Below are positions 17,001 through 23,493 of a stretch of DNA of 30,510 nucleotides, in pieces (position 1 is the stretch's first letter; the number at the start of each line of letters is the position of its first letter). Both the position numbers and the translations under genes were made by a program. Source of the stretch: a virus. The stretch is from IMG/VR virus record IMGVR_UViG_3300047678_000819, positions 1-30,510 of that record; one strand, 5' to 3'. Below the pieces are notes generated by a model. It was not told the origin of the DNA and searched no databases. It saw nothing but the letters and a program-made list of their open reading frames with translations.

Positions 17001-17411
17001 GTCGGCGACTATCAGACGCTGAACGGCATGCGCGGCCTCGGTGAACTCGAACCCAATGTCTTCGATGGCCGCCACCTGCTTCGACGCCGCGGCTGCACCC
17101 ACGCCATGCGCGGTTGCCAGTGCCCGGAGAGAAGCCTCGGCCTTGGCATTCTCCGCCGCCATCATTACGGAACCGACCGTAAAATCCTTCGCCCAGGCAA
17201 GAGCGCCTTTGATGGCGTCGGCAAACAAGCTTCCCGCCGTTGCGCCTTTCACCATGGCGGCCGTCATTCCGTCGATGCCTTGGGTGGCGCCCTTCGCGCT
17301 CTTGGTGGCGGACGCTTCCATGCTCGACAGACTGGCGTTGACGCTCTTGATGGACTGATTTGCTTTGTCCACCTCGACCGTTACGACCAGTTCGAGTTTG
17401 TTATCGGCCAT
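14094..17411 (-). CDS. tail tape measure protein
   Basis: This 1105-aa protein sets tail length. At the commonly used figure of about 0.15 nm per residue it would give a tail of roughly 165 nm. The N-terminus 'MADNKLELVVTVEVDKANQSI' (about 20 residues) leads into helices with 'SSMEASATKSAKGATQGI', typical of tape measures. Hydrophobic segments lie at about 290-340 ('LWVSGILASYALAEKIM', 'YALLATGVVAAGAIIYN'). A long charged coiled coil spans about 430-720 with many R/E/Q heptads. A Gly-rich linker at about 760-830 is followed by hydrophobic 'GGPLGAAIGAGIGFAAG' near 980. The glycine segments may help in membrane passage during DNA injection, as known for this family. ATG 17411 overlaps the T reading frame by 11 bp. 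Confidence 0.93.
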   Translation of the reverse strand: MADNKLELVVTVEVDKANQSIKSVNASLSSMEASATKSAKGATQGIDGMTAAMVKGATAGSLFADAIKGALAWAKDFTVGSVMMAAENAKAEASLRALATAHGVGAAAASKQVAAIEDIGFEFTEAAHAVQRLIVADMDLAKSEGLAKLAKDAAAVQNVSAGEAMEGIVLAIESGASRGLRTLGLFVDFQKKTQIAELQLGRALTETEEKQIRYNAVMREGVKIQGAHAAASQTVEGQLGALRREFNNVREDIGAKFQADLKGMIVNLRGLVGWLKDNTNGLTKFGEIALWVSGILASYALAEKIMALAKSIAALRLASLNPYALLATGVVAAGAIIYNNFKNTQEQLQARFDEMQQQALRKQLASGKTSVEELRKQGMTDDQIRELIMGKQIFPGEQPFDFGGPKITISQAGKADKEPDLEALKRFAEIRKRQAEVERESRQAAIEAGVRGQSGFAREIAEMNAQIQKWTTFTDDRGVEQRIALTGKAWQSVLDQLSNRWATFKEKLLKDNREHIAEYLKDEEEAARKRLEFETELFQRRLQYNEEIARRNLEHLERLLGVEEQRAGIDRDTRLRAVEAADAQTLEQKVAVEQRKAAIEVDYLERVHEIKMRLFDLETSRMVLEEEANLKRLGYRADEIKARIGELGQQREDIRQANQEGTDAAIDAARQNAATRTAGMIRDHNRQVFDSFKRQAEGVFDALLTKSQSIWSAIGNSFKTALLTAIKDVVSSRVAAMLMQLFTGQKVSFASGGSGGGILGGLGGMLGVGAVPVFGAGGGGFGGGVPIPGGAAGGWGTPPFIPNSGGSGGVGGVATAAGTGGLFSKAGLAGSLANLKSFLGIGGSVQLAPGVATTWQAATMGQKLSAIGKSNAALMGGALLAFDGLRRGGWLGVGETTAGGALIGFKYGGPLGAAIGAGIGFAAGIVRLFVKGAQEKAREKIKATYGVDISDKGLLKQIVDIAKQGFGGNLDVAIRAQQIRDLVELYAMSTGQKPTGMPGTARPLDLVQSGGSLFQSAGFANGTALPGLGGLPTLDRIGGGVPSGAGNVVIQLDGPATTALLRGEAVQAIADNPRAVQGATMSAARSNSGRRQMATLQMSPGLLTS

Positions 17412-17742
17412 GGGGATTCAACTGCTCGCGGTCCAGCTTTTCGCGTTCGTCTTCGAGGATCAACATCGCGTAGAACTCGTCCGCGCGAATGTCATCGAGG
17501 CCTAGGTGTATGCCCAGCTTCAGTGCGGCCCGGAGGTCCAAAGCCCGGCGGATAAGGAGACCCGGCTCCGACGATTGCGCGCTGTCGAGCCTGTCGAGCG
17601 GGCAGTGGTCGCACCGGTCACCGTCGTCGGGCGCATCCGGACACAACCTCGGGTCACAGAGATCGTCGCGGCGCAGGGCCCAGTGAACCAGGTATCGCAG
17701 GGAGGGCTGCTCGGGCCACTCCTCCCCGCCTACGAGTTTGGG
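17401..17742 (-). CDS. T extension of the tail assembly chaperone (G-T fusion)
   Basis: This reading frame is expressed as the C-terminal part of a G-T fusion after -1 frameshifting at 17736-17742. It adds 111 residues beginning 'LVGGEEWPEQPSLRYLVHW' and gives a fusion of about 317 aa (lambda gpGT is 279 aa). It has no good independent start: a TTG at 17646 exists but leaves out the conserved-looking first 30 residues. A Cys cluster in 'LCDPRLCPD' and 'RCDHCPL' (CX4C-X9-CX2C) could bind zinc. A helical end 'IRADEFYAMLILEDEREKL' follows. In the lambda system the T part contacts the tail tube protein while G binds the tape measure. The end overlaps the tape measure start by 11 bp. Confidence 0.8.
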   Translation of the reverse strand, partial: PKLVGGEEWPEQPSLRYLVHWALRRDDLCDPRLCPDAPDDGDRCDHCPLDRLDSAQSSEPGLLIRRALDLRAALKLGIHLGLDDIRADEFYAMLILEDEREKLDREQLNPHGR

Positions 17743-18353
17743 TCGCCCGGCTCCTGGAATCCGGCGTCGAGAGCGTCGATGGCTGCCTTCACGGCAACCG
17801 CCTGGTGCATGACCGGCGCGTCTCCTGCGTAGCCCTCGGCGGTCGTGATCAGCTTTTTGTAGAGAGCACCAGCAGCCGCGAGGTTGATGGTGAGTTCCTG
17901 GCGGTTGTAGGGGAGATCGAGCACTCGGGCGAAGCCACGGCGGTACTCTGTCACGTCTTTTGCCGAGGCCATCTTCAGCACATGAGTGACGGTCCCGCCA
18001 AGGACTCGGAGTGTCACGCGGAAGGCGTCTCCTGCCTGCACCACATCATCCACCTCGGCTTGGCTCAACTGCTCAATGATCCGGCTGGCTTCGAAGGCAT
18101 CCACCTCGGGCGCGTCTTCTTCGGGTACGCGAATTTTGGCGAGCAGCGCGCCGTCGGCGTCTTCGCCGTTGGCGATGATCGTCTCGGAGACGCCGCGCCC
18201 CAACTGTTTGATGATCACTTTCCGCCGACGCTGGCGCTCGGTCCATTCCTCGTCGGATGGGAAGCGAACCCGGATGGTTTTCACACCCGCCGAAGTCCGC
18301 AACTGCAGCGCAATCGGACGCGCCGCGTCGAATACGGGAATTGTCTGTTCCAT
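17730..18353 (-). CDS. tail assembly chaperone, G-like
   Basis: This protein of about 207 aa lies between the tail tube gene and the tape measure, where lambda has gpG. It is acidic and helical with no transmembrane segment ('FPSDEEWTERQRRRKVI', 'EASRIIEQLSQAEVDDVV'), as expected for a chaperone that coats the tape measure and is absent from the finished virion. ATG 18359 and in-frame ATG 18353 are both possible. AGGAG sits 6 nt before 18353, which is better spaced, so I use it. Near the 3' end the zero frame reads C CCA AAC TCG TAG. A -1 slip at CCCAAAC produces a longer G-T protein (see next entries). Confidence 0.85.
   Translation of the reverse strand: MEQTIPVFDAARPIALQLRTSAGVKTIRVRFPSDEEWTERQRRRKVIIKQLGRGVSETIIANGEDADGALLAKIRVPEEDAPEVDAFEASRIIEQLSQAEVDDVVQAGDAFRVTLRVLGGTVTHVLKMASAKDVTEYRRGFARVLDLPYNRQELTINLAAAGALYKKLITTAEGYAGDAPVMHQAVAVKAAIDALDAGFQEPGDPNS
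17736..17742 (-). promoter_or_regulatory. -1 ribosomal frameshift slippery site CCCAAAC
   Basis: On the minus strand the heptamer CCCAAAC is read C CCA AAC in the G frame. It fits the canonical X XXY YYZ rule for -1 slippage (CCC AAA C after the slip). It lies one codon before the G stop (TCG TAG). The -1 frame is open from here to 17401 and encodes the expected T extension. Lambda uses GGGAAAG at the same place in its G/T genes. Confidence 0.85.
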
Positions 18354-18362
18354 TTTCATCTC

Positions 18363-19403
18363 CTATTGACCGATGTTGTCTACGTTGCACTTGGCCACCG
18401 CCGAGACGATGCCGTTCGAGGAGTCGTACATCGGCAGGCATTCGACGGAGACAGTCACGATTCCGTCCGTCTCCCCAACTTCGGCCATCGCGAACGAGAC
18501 CTTCTGCCAGGTGATCTCCAGCGAGTTGTTGGCATCGTAGGTGAGCGAGAGCACGGCGGTGCCAGTGGACTGATTCTTGAGCTTGGTCAGTTCCGTCGAG
18601 CCGTTCTCAAAGCGGGCCACGAACTTCAGCATGCCCTGGCGATTGGCGAATTCCAGGCGGCCGCGGATCGCGCCGCTTGTCGCGTCGCCCGGCGTCTGGA
18701 AACCGGAGCCAGGAAAGAATCCGCCATCGAGACGGACGTTGTTCTTCCACGACGTTTCGAGCGAAATGATGTTCTTGTTCGAGACGTAGTTGACGCCGTT
18801 GATGGTGAGCGCGAGCGACGCGGACGGCAGGAGTTTCTCCAGTGTCGCCGCAGGCATCGTGATGCCAGACGGTTCGGTCGTCTTGCCCGCACCGACGAAT
18901 TCGACGGTGATCTTCGAGTTGGCGCGTCCCGGCCCGCTGCCGATGGAGATCGTCCAACCTTCGACGACGCAGCCAACAGCCATTCGGTCAACGACCACAC
19001 CCGCGCCGGGCCGGATTTGCTCGACGAAGGAGAAGTACGGCAGTTCGGCAGCATCGCCGCTCGCCGGGATCAATGGCGTGCACGTGTAAGTGAAGTTAGG
19101 CGTGGTGCCCGACTTCACGACCTTCCCAAGGCCAAAGGCCATCGCCCACGCGCCGATCTCCGAGCCGAGATACTTTTCGAGCGTGCCGTTGACGTCCCAG
19201 GATGTTTGGAATGACTGGGTTGGGAACTCGTGGCCCTTGCCAAACTCCTCGGCGTCGTTTTCGGTGTTGAGTTTCGGGTTGGCGAGCGCGGCGTTGAGCT
19301 TCCGCAACTGCCACATCTGCCCGCCGGTATTGGCCGTGGCGATGTCGGTCTGCTTCTGTTTGCCGAAGCAGATCAAGACCTCCTGCAATCTAGTCGTGGA
19401 CAT
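18363..19403 (-). CDS. major tail tube protein, V-like
   Basis: This 346-aa protein is upstream of the G/T chaperones and downstream of the tail terminator, which is the position of lambda gpV. The sequence is beta-rich: 'MWQLRKLNAALANPKL', 'SFQTSWDVNGTLEKYLGSE', 'VVEGWTISIGSGPGRANSKI', 'FVGAGKTTEPSGI', 'LALTINGVNYVS', 'ISLETSWKNN', 'ITWQKVSFAMAEVGE'. These alternating strands fit the tail tube fold, and the length suggests an added C-terminal domain compared with lambda gpV (246 aa). ATG 19403 has GAGGAGG about 8 nt upstream, located inside the small 53-aa gene. Subunits would polymerise into the tube around the tape measure. Confidence 0.8.
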   Translation of the reverse strand: MSTTRLQEVLICFGKQKQTDIATANTGGQMWQLRKLNAALANPKLNTENDAEEFGKGHEFPTQSFQTSWDVNGTLEKYLGSEIGAWAMAFGLGKVVKSGTTPNFTYTCTPLIPASGDAAELPYFSFVEQIRPGAGVVVDRMAVGCVVEGWTISIGSGPGRANSKITVEFVGAGKTTEPSGITMPAATLEKLLPSASLALTINGVNYVSNKNIISLETSWKNNVRLDGGFFPGSGFQTPGDATSGAIRGRLEFANRQGMLKFVARFENGSTELTKLKNQSTGTAVLSLTYDANNSLEITWQKVSFAMAEVGETDGIVTVSVECLPMYDSSNGIVSAVAKCNVDNIGQ

Positions 19404-19551
19404 TCTTGGTCACCTCCTCGCTGCGCTTGGGCGGCTCGCACTGGGTCCACCCGGCCAGCATGAGTGGCACCAGGACCTCGGGCGTCGCTTCTACCTCTTT
19501 CGGTTCGCCCAAACCGAAGGGCGGCTTCATATACACGCGGTCGCTATTCAT
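19390..19551 (-). CDS. 53-aa small tail-region protein
   Basis: This short frame reads MNSDRVYMKPPFGLGEPKEV..., contains 'TPEVLVPLMLAGWTQCEPPK' and ends KNVHD. Three signs support it. GGAG lies 7 nt before ATG 19551, the start overlaps the U-like gene by 8 bp, and its end overlaps the tail tube gene by 14 bp, so it fills an otherwise empty 140-bp gap. The 'VYMKPPFG...V..L...GW' pattern resembles very small phage proteins of the type 'V.(x)pf...V......L..aGW', often found beside head-tail or tail tube genes. The function is unknown. It would be missed by gene finders with a 60-aa cutoff. Confidence 0.6.
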   Translation of the reverse strand: MNSDRVYMKPPFGLGEPKEVEATPEVLVPLMLAGWTQCEPPKRSEEVTKNVHD

Positions 19552-20017
19552 CGCCGATCTCCGTGAACGTAATGGGAACCTCGAAGTAATCCAGGCCTTC
19601 CGCGTCGGTCTGCCGCTGGATGAGCGGCAGGTCCATGGGATAGCAGGAGGGGTGGACGGTTGCGTTGATCATCGGCGCTCCGGCCGCAGCCGGGACGCCC
19701 TTGGTGATCAGCCGGAACAAACGGTAGTAGGCAGTGGGCGGGTCGCCGTCAAACGTCTCCCGCGCGCGGAGGTAAAGCGTCACTTGGTGCTTCCACACAT
19801 CCACGTTGCCGAACGACCCCGGACTGGTGCCCTGCCAGACGGCCATGATTCCCGGCGCGGGCATCGTGTGGATCGCCATCGCGAGGCTCGACCGTTTCGG
19901 GTACTGGTCGTGGTAAGCCTTGATCCGCTCCGGATCGCCGTCCATCTCCGTGACGAGGTCCGGGATGTCTTTCAACAGGGCCACCAATGAGTTGACGAGG
20001 TTGGAAGGATCGATCAC
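19544..20017 (-). CDS. tail terminator-like protein (U position)
   Basis: This 157-aa protein is in the position of lambda gpU, after a Z-like gene and before the tail tube gene. It starts with helices ('IDPSNLVNSLVALLKDIPDLVTEM', given in part) and contains beta strands 'VDVWKHQVTLYLRARETF' and 'LDYFEVPITFTEIGDE'. This alpha-beta layout agrees with tail terminators, which form a hexameric ring at the head-proximal end of the tube. The start is GTG 20017 with GGAGG 9 nt upstream; it overlaps the previous gene by 4 bp. Homology to gpU is inferred from order and layout, not demonstrated. Confidence 0.65.
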   Translation of the reverse strand: MIDPSNLVNSLVALLKDIPDLVTEMDGDPERIKAYHDQYPKRSSLAMAIHTMPAPGIMAVWQGTSPGSFGNVDVWKHQVTLYLRARETFDGDPPTAYYRLFRLITKGVPAAAGAPMINATVHPSCYPMDLPLIQRQTDAEGLDYFEVPITFTEIGDE

Positions 20018-20469
20018 CGTTGTTTACCTCCGAGCACGCGTTCTATCGTGAGCCGCGGAATCATCTCGTTCATGACTCGTTTGGCCGCATCGAGCACTGC
20101 TGCCTTGTTTTTGGGAGAGAAGACGATCCAGGGTTCGATCTTCTGGTTCACCCAAGCCTTGATACGGTCCTTGCGAGTCGAGTTGCTGGCCTTGGCCTTG
20201 TTCTCGCTCACCGTCCGCACCTGAAAGTTCCGGAGCATGTCGCCGGTCAGCGAGAGGTTGCGCCGGTTACCTTTGCCCAGCTTCGTTTTGCGAATCGCGT
20301 ACCGCTTCGTGAGTGGCTTCGCCGCCGCATCGTTCGCCCCAAGCGCTGCACCGAGCCGATTCTTCACCGCCGCGGTACCGACGTTGCCGAGCTTGAACAT
20401 CTGGTGCTGCTTGACGTTCAGGCGGTCCAGCCGGATTTCCTTTTTCTGATAAATGCGCACCGAACCCAT
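20014..20469 (-). CDS. minor tail / tail completion protein (Z position)
   Basis: This 151-aa very basic protein contains 'SVRIYQKKEIRLDRL', 'RRNLSLTGDMLRNFQVRTVSENKA' (in part), 'WVNQKIEPWIVFSP' and 'KRVMNEMIPRLTIERVLGG'. The 'LtLTGdmlrnf.V' helix-strand and a C-terminal amphipathic helix are common in HK97-gp10-like or gpZ-like tail completion proteins. It sits between the FII-like joiner and the U-like gene, as gpZ does in lambda (192 aa). Its likely role is joining of the tail to the head. ATG 20469 has AGAGG about 5 nt upstream. The family assignment is moderate. Confidence 0.65.
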   Translation of the reverse strand: MGSVRIYQKKEIRLDRLNVKQHQMFKLGNVGTAAVKNRLGAALGANDAAAKPLTKRYAIRKTKLGKGNRRNLSLTGDMLRNFQVRTVSENKAKASNSTRKDRIKAWVNQKIEPWIVFSPKNKAAVLDAAKRVMNEMIPRLTIERVLGGKQR

Positions 20470-20478
20470 GGGGAACCT

Positions 20479-20769
20479 CTATGCTTCGCGGAGCGCCAGC
20501 CACGCGCCTCGCGTCGGATCGGACAGGACTTCGAAGACCTTGTAGGTCTTGCCGTCAACGGTCACTTCATCTCCCTGCTCGGGCTGGGCGGCGAAGTCCG
20601 CAAGGTTGATGAACAGACGTGCGTACACTCCGTCCTGATGGCGTTCCTCGTCCGAGTCCCTCTGCAAGATGCCGTTGACTGCAAACGGTGCAGCGGTTGC
20701 TGGCCGGTAGGTGGCCGAGGTCCCGAAGGTTTTGAGGCACGCCGAGTTGAGCGCGGAGAACGGAGACAT
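20479..20769 (-). CDS. head-tail joining protein, FII-like
   Basis: This 96-aa protein contains 'FSALNSACLKTFGTSATYRP', 'FAVNGILQRD', 'YARLFINLADF', 'PEQGDEVTVDGKTYKVFEVLSD' (in part) and 'GAWLALREA'. The pattern of helix, strand, 'rGD.v.vdG..y.V..v..D..g...L.L' matches lambda gpFII and the Phage_attach family, which connect the portal complex to the tail. ATG 20769 shares its A with the stop of the previous gene (TGATG), so translation is coupled; a GTG one codon upstream is less likely. A Z-like gene follows after 9 bp, as in lambda. Confidence 0.75.
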   Translation of the reverse strand: MSPFSALNSACLKTFGTSATYRPATAAPFAVNGILQRDSDEERHQDGVYARLFINLADFAAQPEQGDEVTVDGKTYKVFEVLSDPTRGAWLALREA

Positions 20770-21329
20770 CACGCCTTCCGCGTGTACTCCAGCCAGACCG
20801 CATAAACGTACGCGTCGTTGGAGGCGGTCGCATGCGCGCCGGGCTTGAGGCCGATGGTCAAGGACTTCGGATAGGCACCCACATCGGCGGCGGCCAGCAC
20901 GACCGTGAGCTTCTGCAGAGCGGTACTGAGAGCAGAAGTGTCACCGCCCATGTTCGTGTCGCCGACACCCTCCCACGCCGAAACCGTGATGACCGGCGCG
21001 TCTACTGAACCAGCCTTCATCGCTGCCAGGATGTTCACCACGATGGGCTGGGCATCGTCCAGATCCGGGGGATAAGCGACGGGGGGCATCTGGATTTCGA
21101 TCACCGAGGCAGAGGCCCAGGACAGACGCAACGACTTGTCGGTTGCACCGTTCGAGCGTTCGAGGATTGGGTCCGTGTCCTTGGAGGCAGTGCCGCCGTC
21201 GGTCGCGCCCTTCACGCCGATATCGTTGGAGGCGATGATTCGCGCCTCCGTGATCGAGAGTTGGATCACGCCCTTTTTCAAGTTCCCCGACGGCGAGATG
21301 TCGGAGATCGTCAAGACTTGCTTCGCCAT
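20769..21329 (-). CDS. phage head-region structural protein, unknown
   Basis: This 186-aa protein is mostly beta with 'VIQLSITEARIIASNDI', 'KSLRLSWASASVIEIQM', 'YPPDLDDAQPIVVNILAAM', 'APVITVSAWEGVGDTNMGG', 'LQKLTVVLAAADVG' and 'AYVYAVWLEYTRKA'. It looks like a virion jelly-roll with a DLDDA motif. I do not recognise a named family. Its place after the capsid gene and before the FII-like joiner suggests a head-completion or head-decoration role. ATG 21329 has AAAGGAG about 7 nt upstream and overlaps the 91-aa gene by 19 bp; the end is coupled to the FII-like gene. Confidence 0.75.
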   Translation of the reverse strand: MAKQVLTISDISPSGNLKKGVIQLSITEARIIASNDIGVKGATDGGTASKDTDPILERSNGATDKSLRLSWASASVIEIQMPPVAYPPDLDDAQPIVVNILAAMKAGSVDAPVITVSAWEGVGDTNMGGDTSALSTALQKLTVVLAAADVGAYPKSLTIGLKPGAHATASNDAYVYAVWLEYTRKA

Positions 21330-21586
21330 TTGGTATCTCCTTTGCCGACTGTGCCGGCAGGTTTGGTTTTCACGGAAGGAACAGCGGGTTGATCGACCAT
21401 CGTGATCCTCCGCACTTCGTACAACTGCCGAAGCAGTCGCAGGTAAACGCGCGCCGCTCCCGGCTCCACCGGCACAGGCGGCATCGCCTCTCCCGGTTTC
21501 ATGGGGACGCCGTTCAGCACCGGCAGGCGCGCGGTAACGAGGAATCGGGCTGAGGGGTCGAATTTCGGCAGTGACTTATAGCCCAT
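21311..21586 (-). CDS. small head-region protein, unknown
   Basis: This 91-aa protein has 'ARFLVTARLPVLNGVPMKPGEAMPP' (in part), then 'GAARVYLRLLRQLYEVRRITM' and a basic Lys/Gly-rich C-terminus ending KWRSKS. The first part resembles short phage proteins that place a small beta barrel ('V...pv..nG..y.pGe.v') before a helix. No function is assigned. ATG 21586 has a clear GGAGG 7 nt upstream. It lies 13 bp after the major capsid gene and overlaps the next gene by 19 bp, which makes it part of the head operon. Confidence 0.7.
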   Translation of the reverse strand: MGYKSLPKFDPSARFLVTARLPVLNGVPMKPGEAMPPVPVEPGAARVYLRLLRQLYEVRRITMVDQPAVPSVKTKPAGTVGKGDTKWRSKS

Positions 21587-21599
21587 CGATCAACCTCCT

Positions 21600-22589
21600 C
21601 TACGCAATCGCGCTGGTGAAGAAGTACCCGAGCTCCGGAGCGATGAGCTTGGAGTCGAATGCCATCTCGATCTCGACGATGTCGCTGGCGATGATCTCCC
21701 AGCGGTACCGTTTGATGCGGTTGCCTTCGTTCCCAGCGCCGAGGTATCCGGTCCAGGAGAAGGTGTACGCAGCGGACGGAGTGAGCAGGCCGGGGCTGGG
21801 CGCGACGTTGCAGAGCAGCGCGCTCTTGCCGCCAATGAAGGAGTGCGCTGCAGTCTGACCTTCAGCCGCCGTGTTCTCGATGCTGCCCATCACGAGGATG
21901 CGGTCCAGTTCGAGGATCGCGGCCAGCGCTTCGCGGCTCACCGTGGCGGGACGGCCCGCCGTCTGGCCGTACTTCACGCGGTCCACCAGATCCGGATGGT
22001 CGACGAGCTTCAACCACACCGGTTCGGACAGCACCAGCGTGTTGGCGGGGTAGCCGGTAGCCTGCTTGATGGCCAGCTTGCCCGCGCGAACATCTTCGAT
22101 AGGCGTCGATGCGCCGTCGTTCCACTGCAGGAACTGGCCGCCGGTAGGGCCGGATGCGACCCCGGTCATGTCGGTTCCCCACTTGCCTGTCGTGAACAGG
22201 TTGGCGGCGAAGATCTTTTCACGACGGATCAGCGCCTGCTGTGACAGGAACTCCGTCGCATCACGATCCATGTTGAGGACCGCATCGGCGTTACCGCGCA
22301 ACTGATCGGGAATCGGCTTCGCTTCCGCCCACACATCGGCGAAGTAAGTCGGCGTGTTGTCGAGGCGGTAGCCGACGCTTGCGGCCGGAGTGCCGGGCGC
22401 GCGGCGTTGCATTTGATCGCGGAAGAAATCGCCGCGATTGTAGACGTAGTAGCGGTCGCTCTGCTTAGTCACCGGGATGATGGGGCAGACTTGCGCGGCC
22501 ACAAACTCCGTCTGGTTCTGGAGATACGCGATGCTGATTTGCGTCAGCGGCGTATTGACGTGGACGTCACCGGGAGTCGGGGTATACAT
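21600..22589 (-). CDS. major capsid protein
   Basis: This 329-aa protein follows the protease/scaffold and decoration genes, the place of lambda gpE. Features include 'TPGDVHVNTPLTQISIAY', 'AAQVCPIIPVTKQSDRYYVY', 'FRDQMQRRAPGT', 'TEFLSQQALIRREKIFAANL', 'GYPANTLVLSEPVWLKLVDHP' (in part), 'VKYGQT' and 'AALCNV'-like C-terminal strands ('KSALLCNVAPSPG'). The length and the order 'V...kvp......  ...L..hp.v......' fit HK97-fold capsid proteins of the class that keep a full-length N-terminus and rely on a separate scaffold. ATG 22589 has AAGGAG 12 nt upstream, a long spacing; an ATG closer to it is out of frame. Confidence 0.88.
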   Translation of the reverse strand: MYTPTPGDVHVNTPLTQISIAYLQNQTEFVAAQVCPIIPVTKQSDRYYVYNRGDFFRDQMQRRAPGTPAASVGYRLDNTPTYFADVWAEAKPIPDQLRGNADAVLNMDRDATEFLSQQALIRREKIFAANLFTTGKWGTDMTGVASGPTGGQFLQWNDGASTPIEDVRAGKLAIKQATGYPANTLVLSEPVWLKLVDHPDLVDRVKYGQTAGRPATVSREALAAILELDRILVMGSIENTAAEGQTAAHSFIGGKSALLCNVAPSPGLLTPSAAYTFSWTGYLGAGNEGNRIKRYRWEIIASDIVEIEMAFDSKLIAPELGYFFTSAIA

Positions 22590-22621
22590 GGTTGTTCATT
22601 GCTCCTTTTCTGAGTTGCCTG

Positions 22622-22987
22622 CTACCGCATCAGGATCAGCAGCGCCGGGACGATGTCGCCCGCCGCGCCCGCTGCTGCCAGCGCCTTTGCGACGATCTTG
22701 CCCGAGGATTGGGTGACCGCCTTTCCATTGCTGTCCACTTCGAGCAGCGCGCCATTGGCGAAAGACGCGCCTGCCATCACTCGTGCGATTTGCCCGGGGA
22801 AGGACGCCAGTCCGCAGGGGCGACCCTGCGCGCTGGGACCGAGTGCGATGACGCCATCCGACGCGAGGCCCGCGCCGGTTACCGCCACTTGCCCGCTCGC
22901 GTTGATCGTCCCGAACAGAAACTGCTTCGTGGAAAGGTCGGCGCTAGCCGGGACCGAGATCGTTTGCAAATTGACTTCGAAAGCCAT
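22622..22987 (-). CDS. capsid decoration protein, DUF2190 family
   Basis: This 121-aa protein matches the DUF2190 pattern: 'SADLSTKQFLFGTINASGQV', 'VTGAGLASDGVIALGPS', 'PCGLASFPGQIARVMAGASF', 'GALLEVDSNGKAV', 'KIVAKALAAAGAAGDIV' and 'ALLILMR'. Members are small beta-barrel proteins encoded between scaffold and capsid genes and act as cement or head-decoration proteins, equivalent in place to lambda gpD. ATG 22987 has GGAG 9 nt upstream. It is followed 32 bp later by the major capsid gene, in the same order as in lambda (C-Nu3-D-E). Confidence 0.82.
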   Translation of the reverse strand: MAFEVNLQTISVPASADLSTKQFLFGTINASGQVAVTGAGLASDGVIALGPSAQGRPCGLASFPGQIARVMAGASFANGALLEVDSNGKAVTQSSGKIVAKALAAAGAAGDIVPALLILMR

Positions 22988-23025
22988 GATCGATTGCTCC
23001 TTTTCGGTTGGATTGGCTCGCCGCC

Positions 23026-23493
23026 CTAGTTCGCCCGCACCGGGGCCGACTTCTCAGCGAGGTACTGCTGGTAAAGCTCTGGGTGGAGTTTCATGGCCTC
23101 CACGTACGCCTGCGCGAACGGGATGTTGCGGCTGGCGGCGAGTTGCTGCGCGGCGGCGTTCAACTGCCCTTCCGCGCCGGTCGGGCTACCCTGCACGTGC
23201 GACTGCACAGCCGTCCGCTGCGATTCCTGCGCCTTGAGCGACAGCAGGTGCTCGCGGACTTGGGCCACGGTCTTCTTGCTTGCGATCAACTCCGCGACCA
23301 GTTCGGGATGGCCCGAGAGAGTGCAGAGCACCGCGATCTCTTCATACTCCGCGCGCAACCGGGTTTCGATTGCGGCGGCGTCAACCACCGGCAGGGCGGC
23401 GGCTGGAGCCGGCGCTTCCGGAGGTTTCACTTCGGCGGACACCAGCGGTACAGCGGGGGCGTCTGCCGTTTTCGTTTCGACTTGCTGACTCAT
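23026..23493 (-). CDS. nested scaffold protein (Nu3-like)
   Basis: This 155-aa product shares frame and stop with the protease gene and begins MSQQVETK at codon 319. It has its own AAAGGAG eight nt upstream, stronger than many gene starts here, inside otherwise coding sequence. The product is Pro/Ala-rich at the N-terminus ('APAVPLVSAEVKPPEAPAP', in part) and then helical with 'IETRLRAEYEEIAVLC', 'ELIASKKTVAQVREHLLSLK' and 'IPFAQAYVEAMKLHPELYQQ'. In lambda, Nu3 arises in the same way inside gene C. It would serve as the internal scaffold for head assembly and be removed by the protease. Confidence 0.75.
   Translation of the reverse strand: MSQQVETKTADAPAVPLVSAEVKPPEAPAPAAALPVVDAAAIETRLRAEYEEIAVLCTLSGHPELVAELIASKKTVAQVREHLLSLKAQESQRTAVQSHVQGSPTGAEGQLNAAAQQLAASRNIPFAQAYVEAMKLHPELYQQYLAEKSAPVRAN

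Noticed and set aside
17805-19214. 469-codon plus-strand open frame
   Set aside because: It is antisense to the tail tube and G genes, which have clear SDs, operon overlaps and recognisable products; the plus-strand sequence has no motif.
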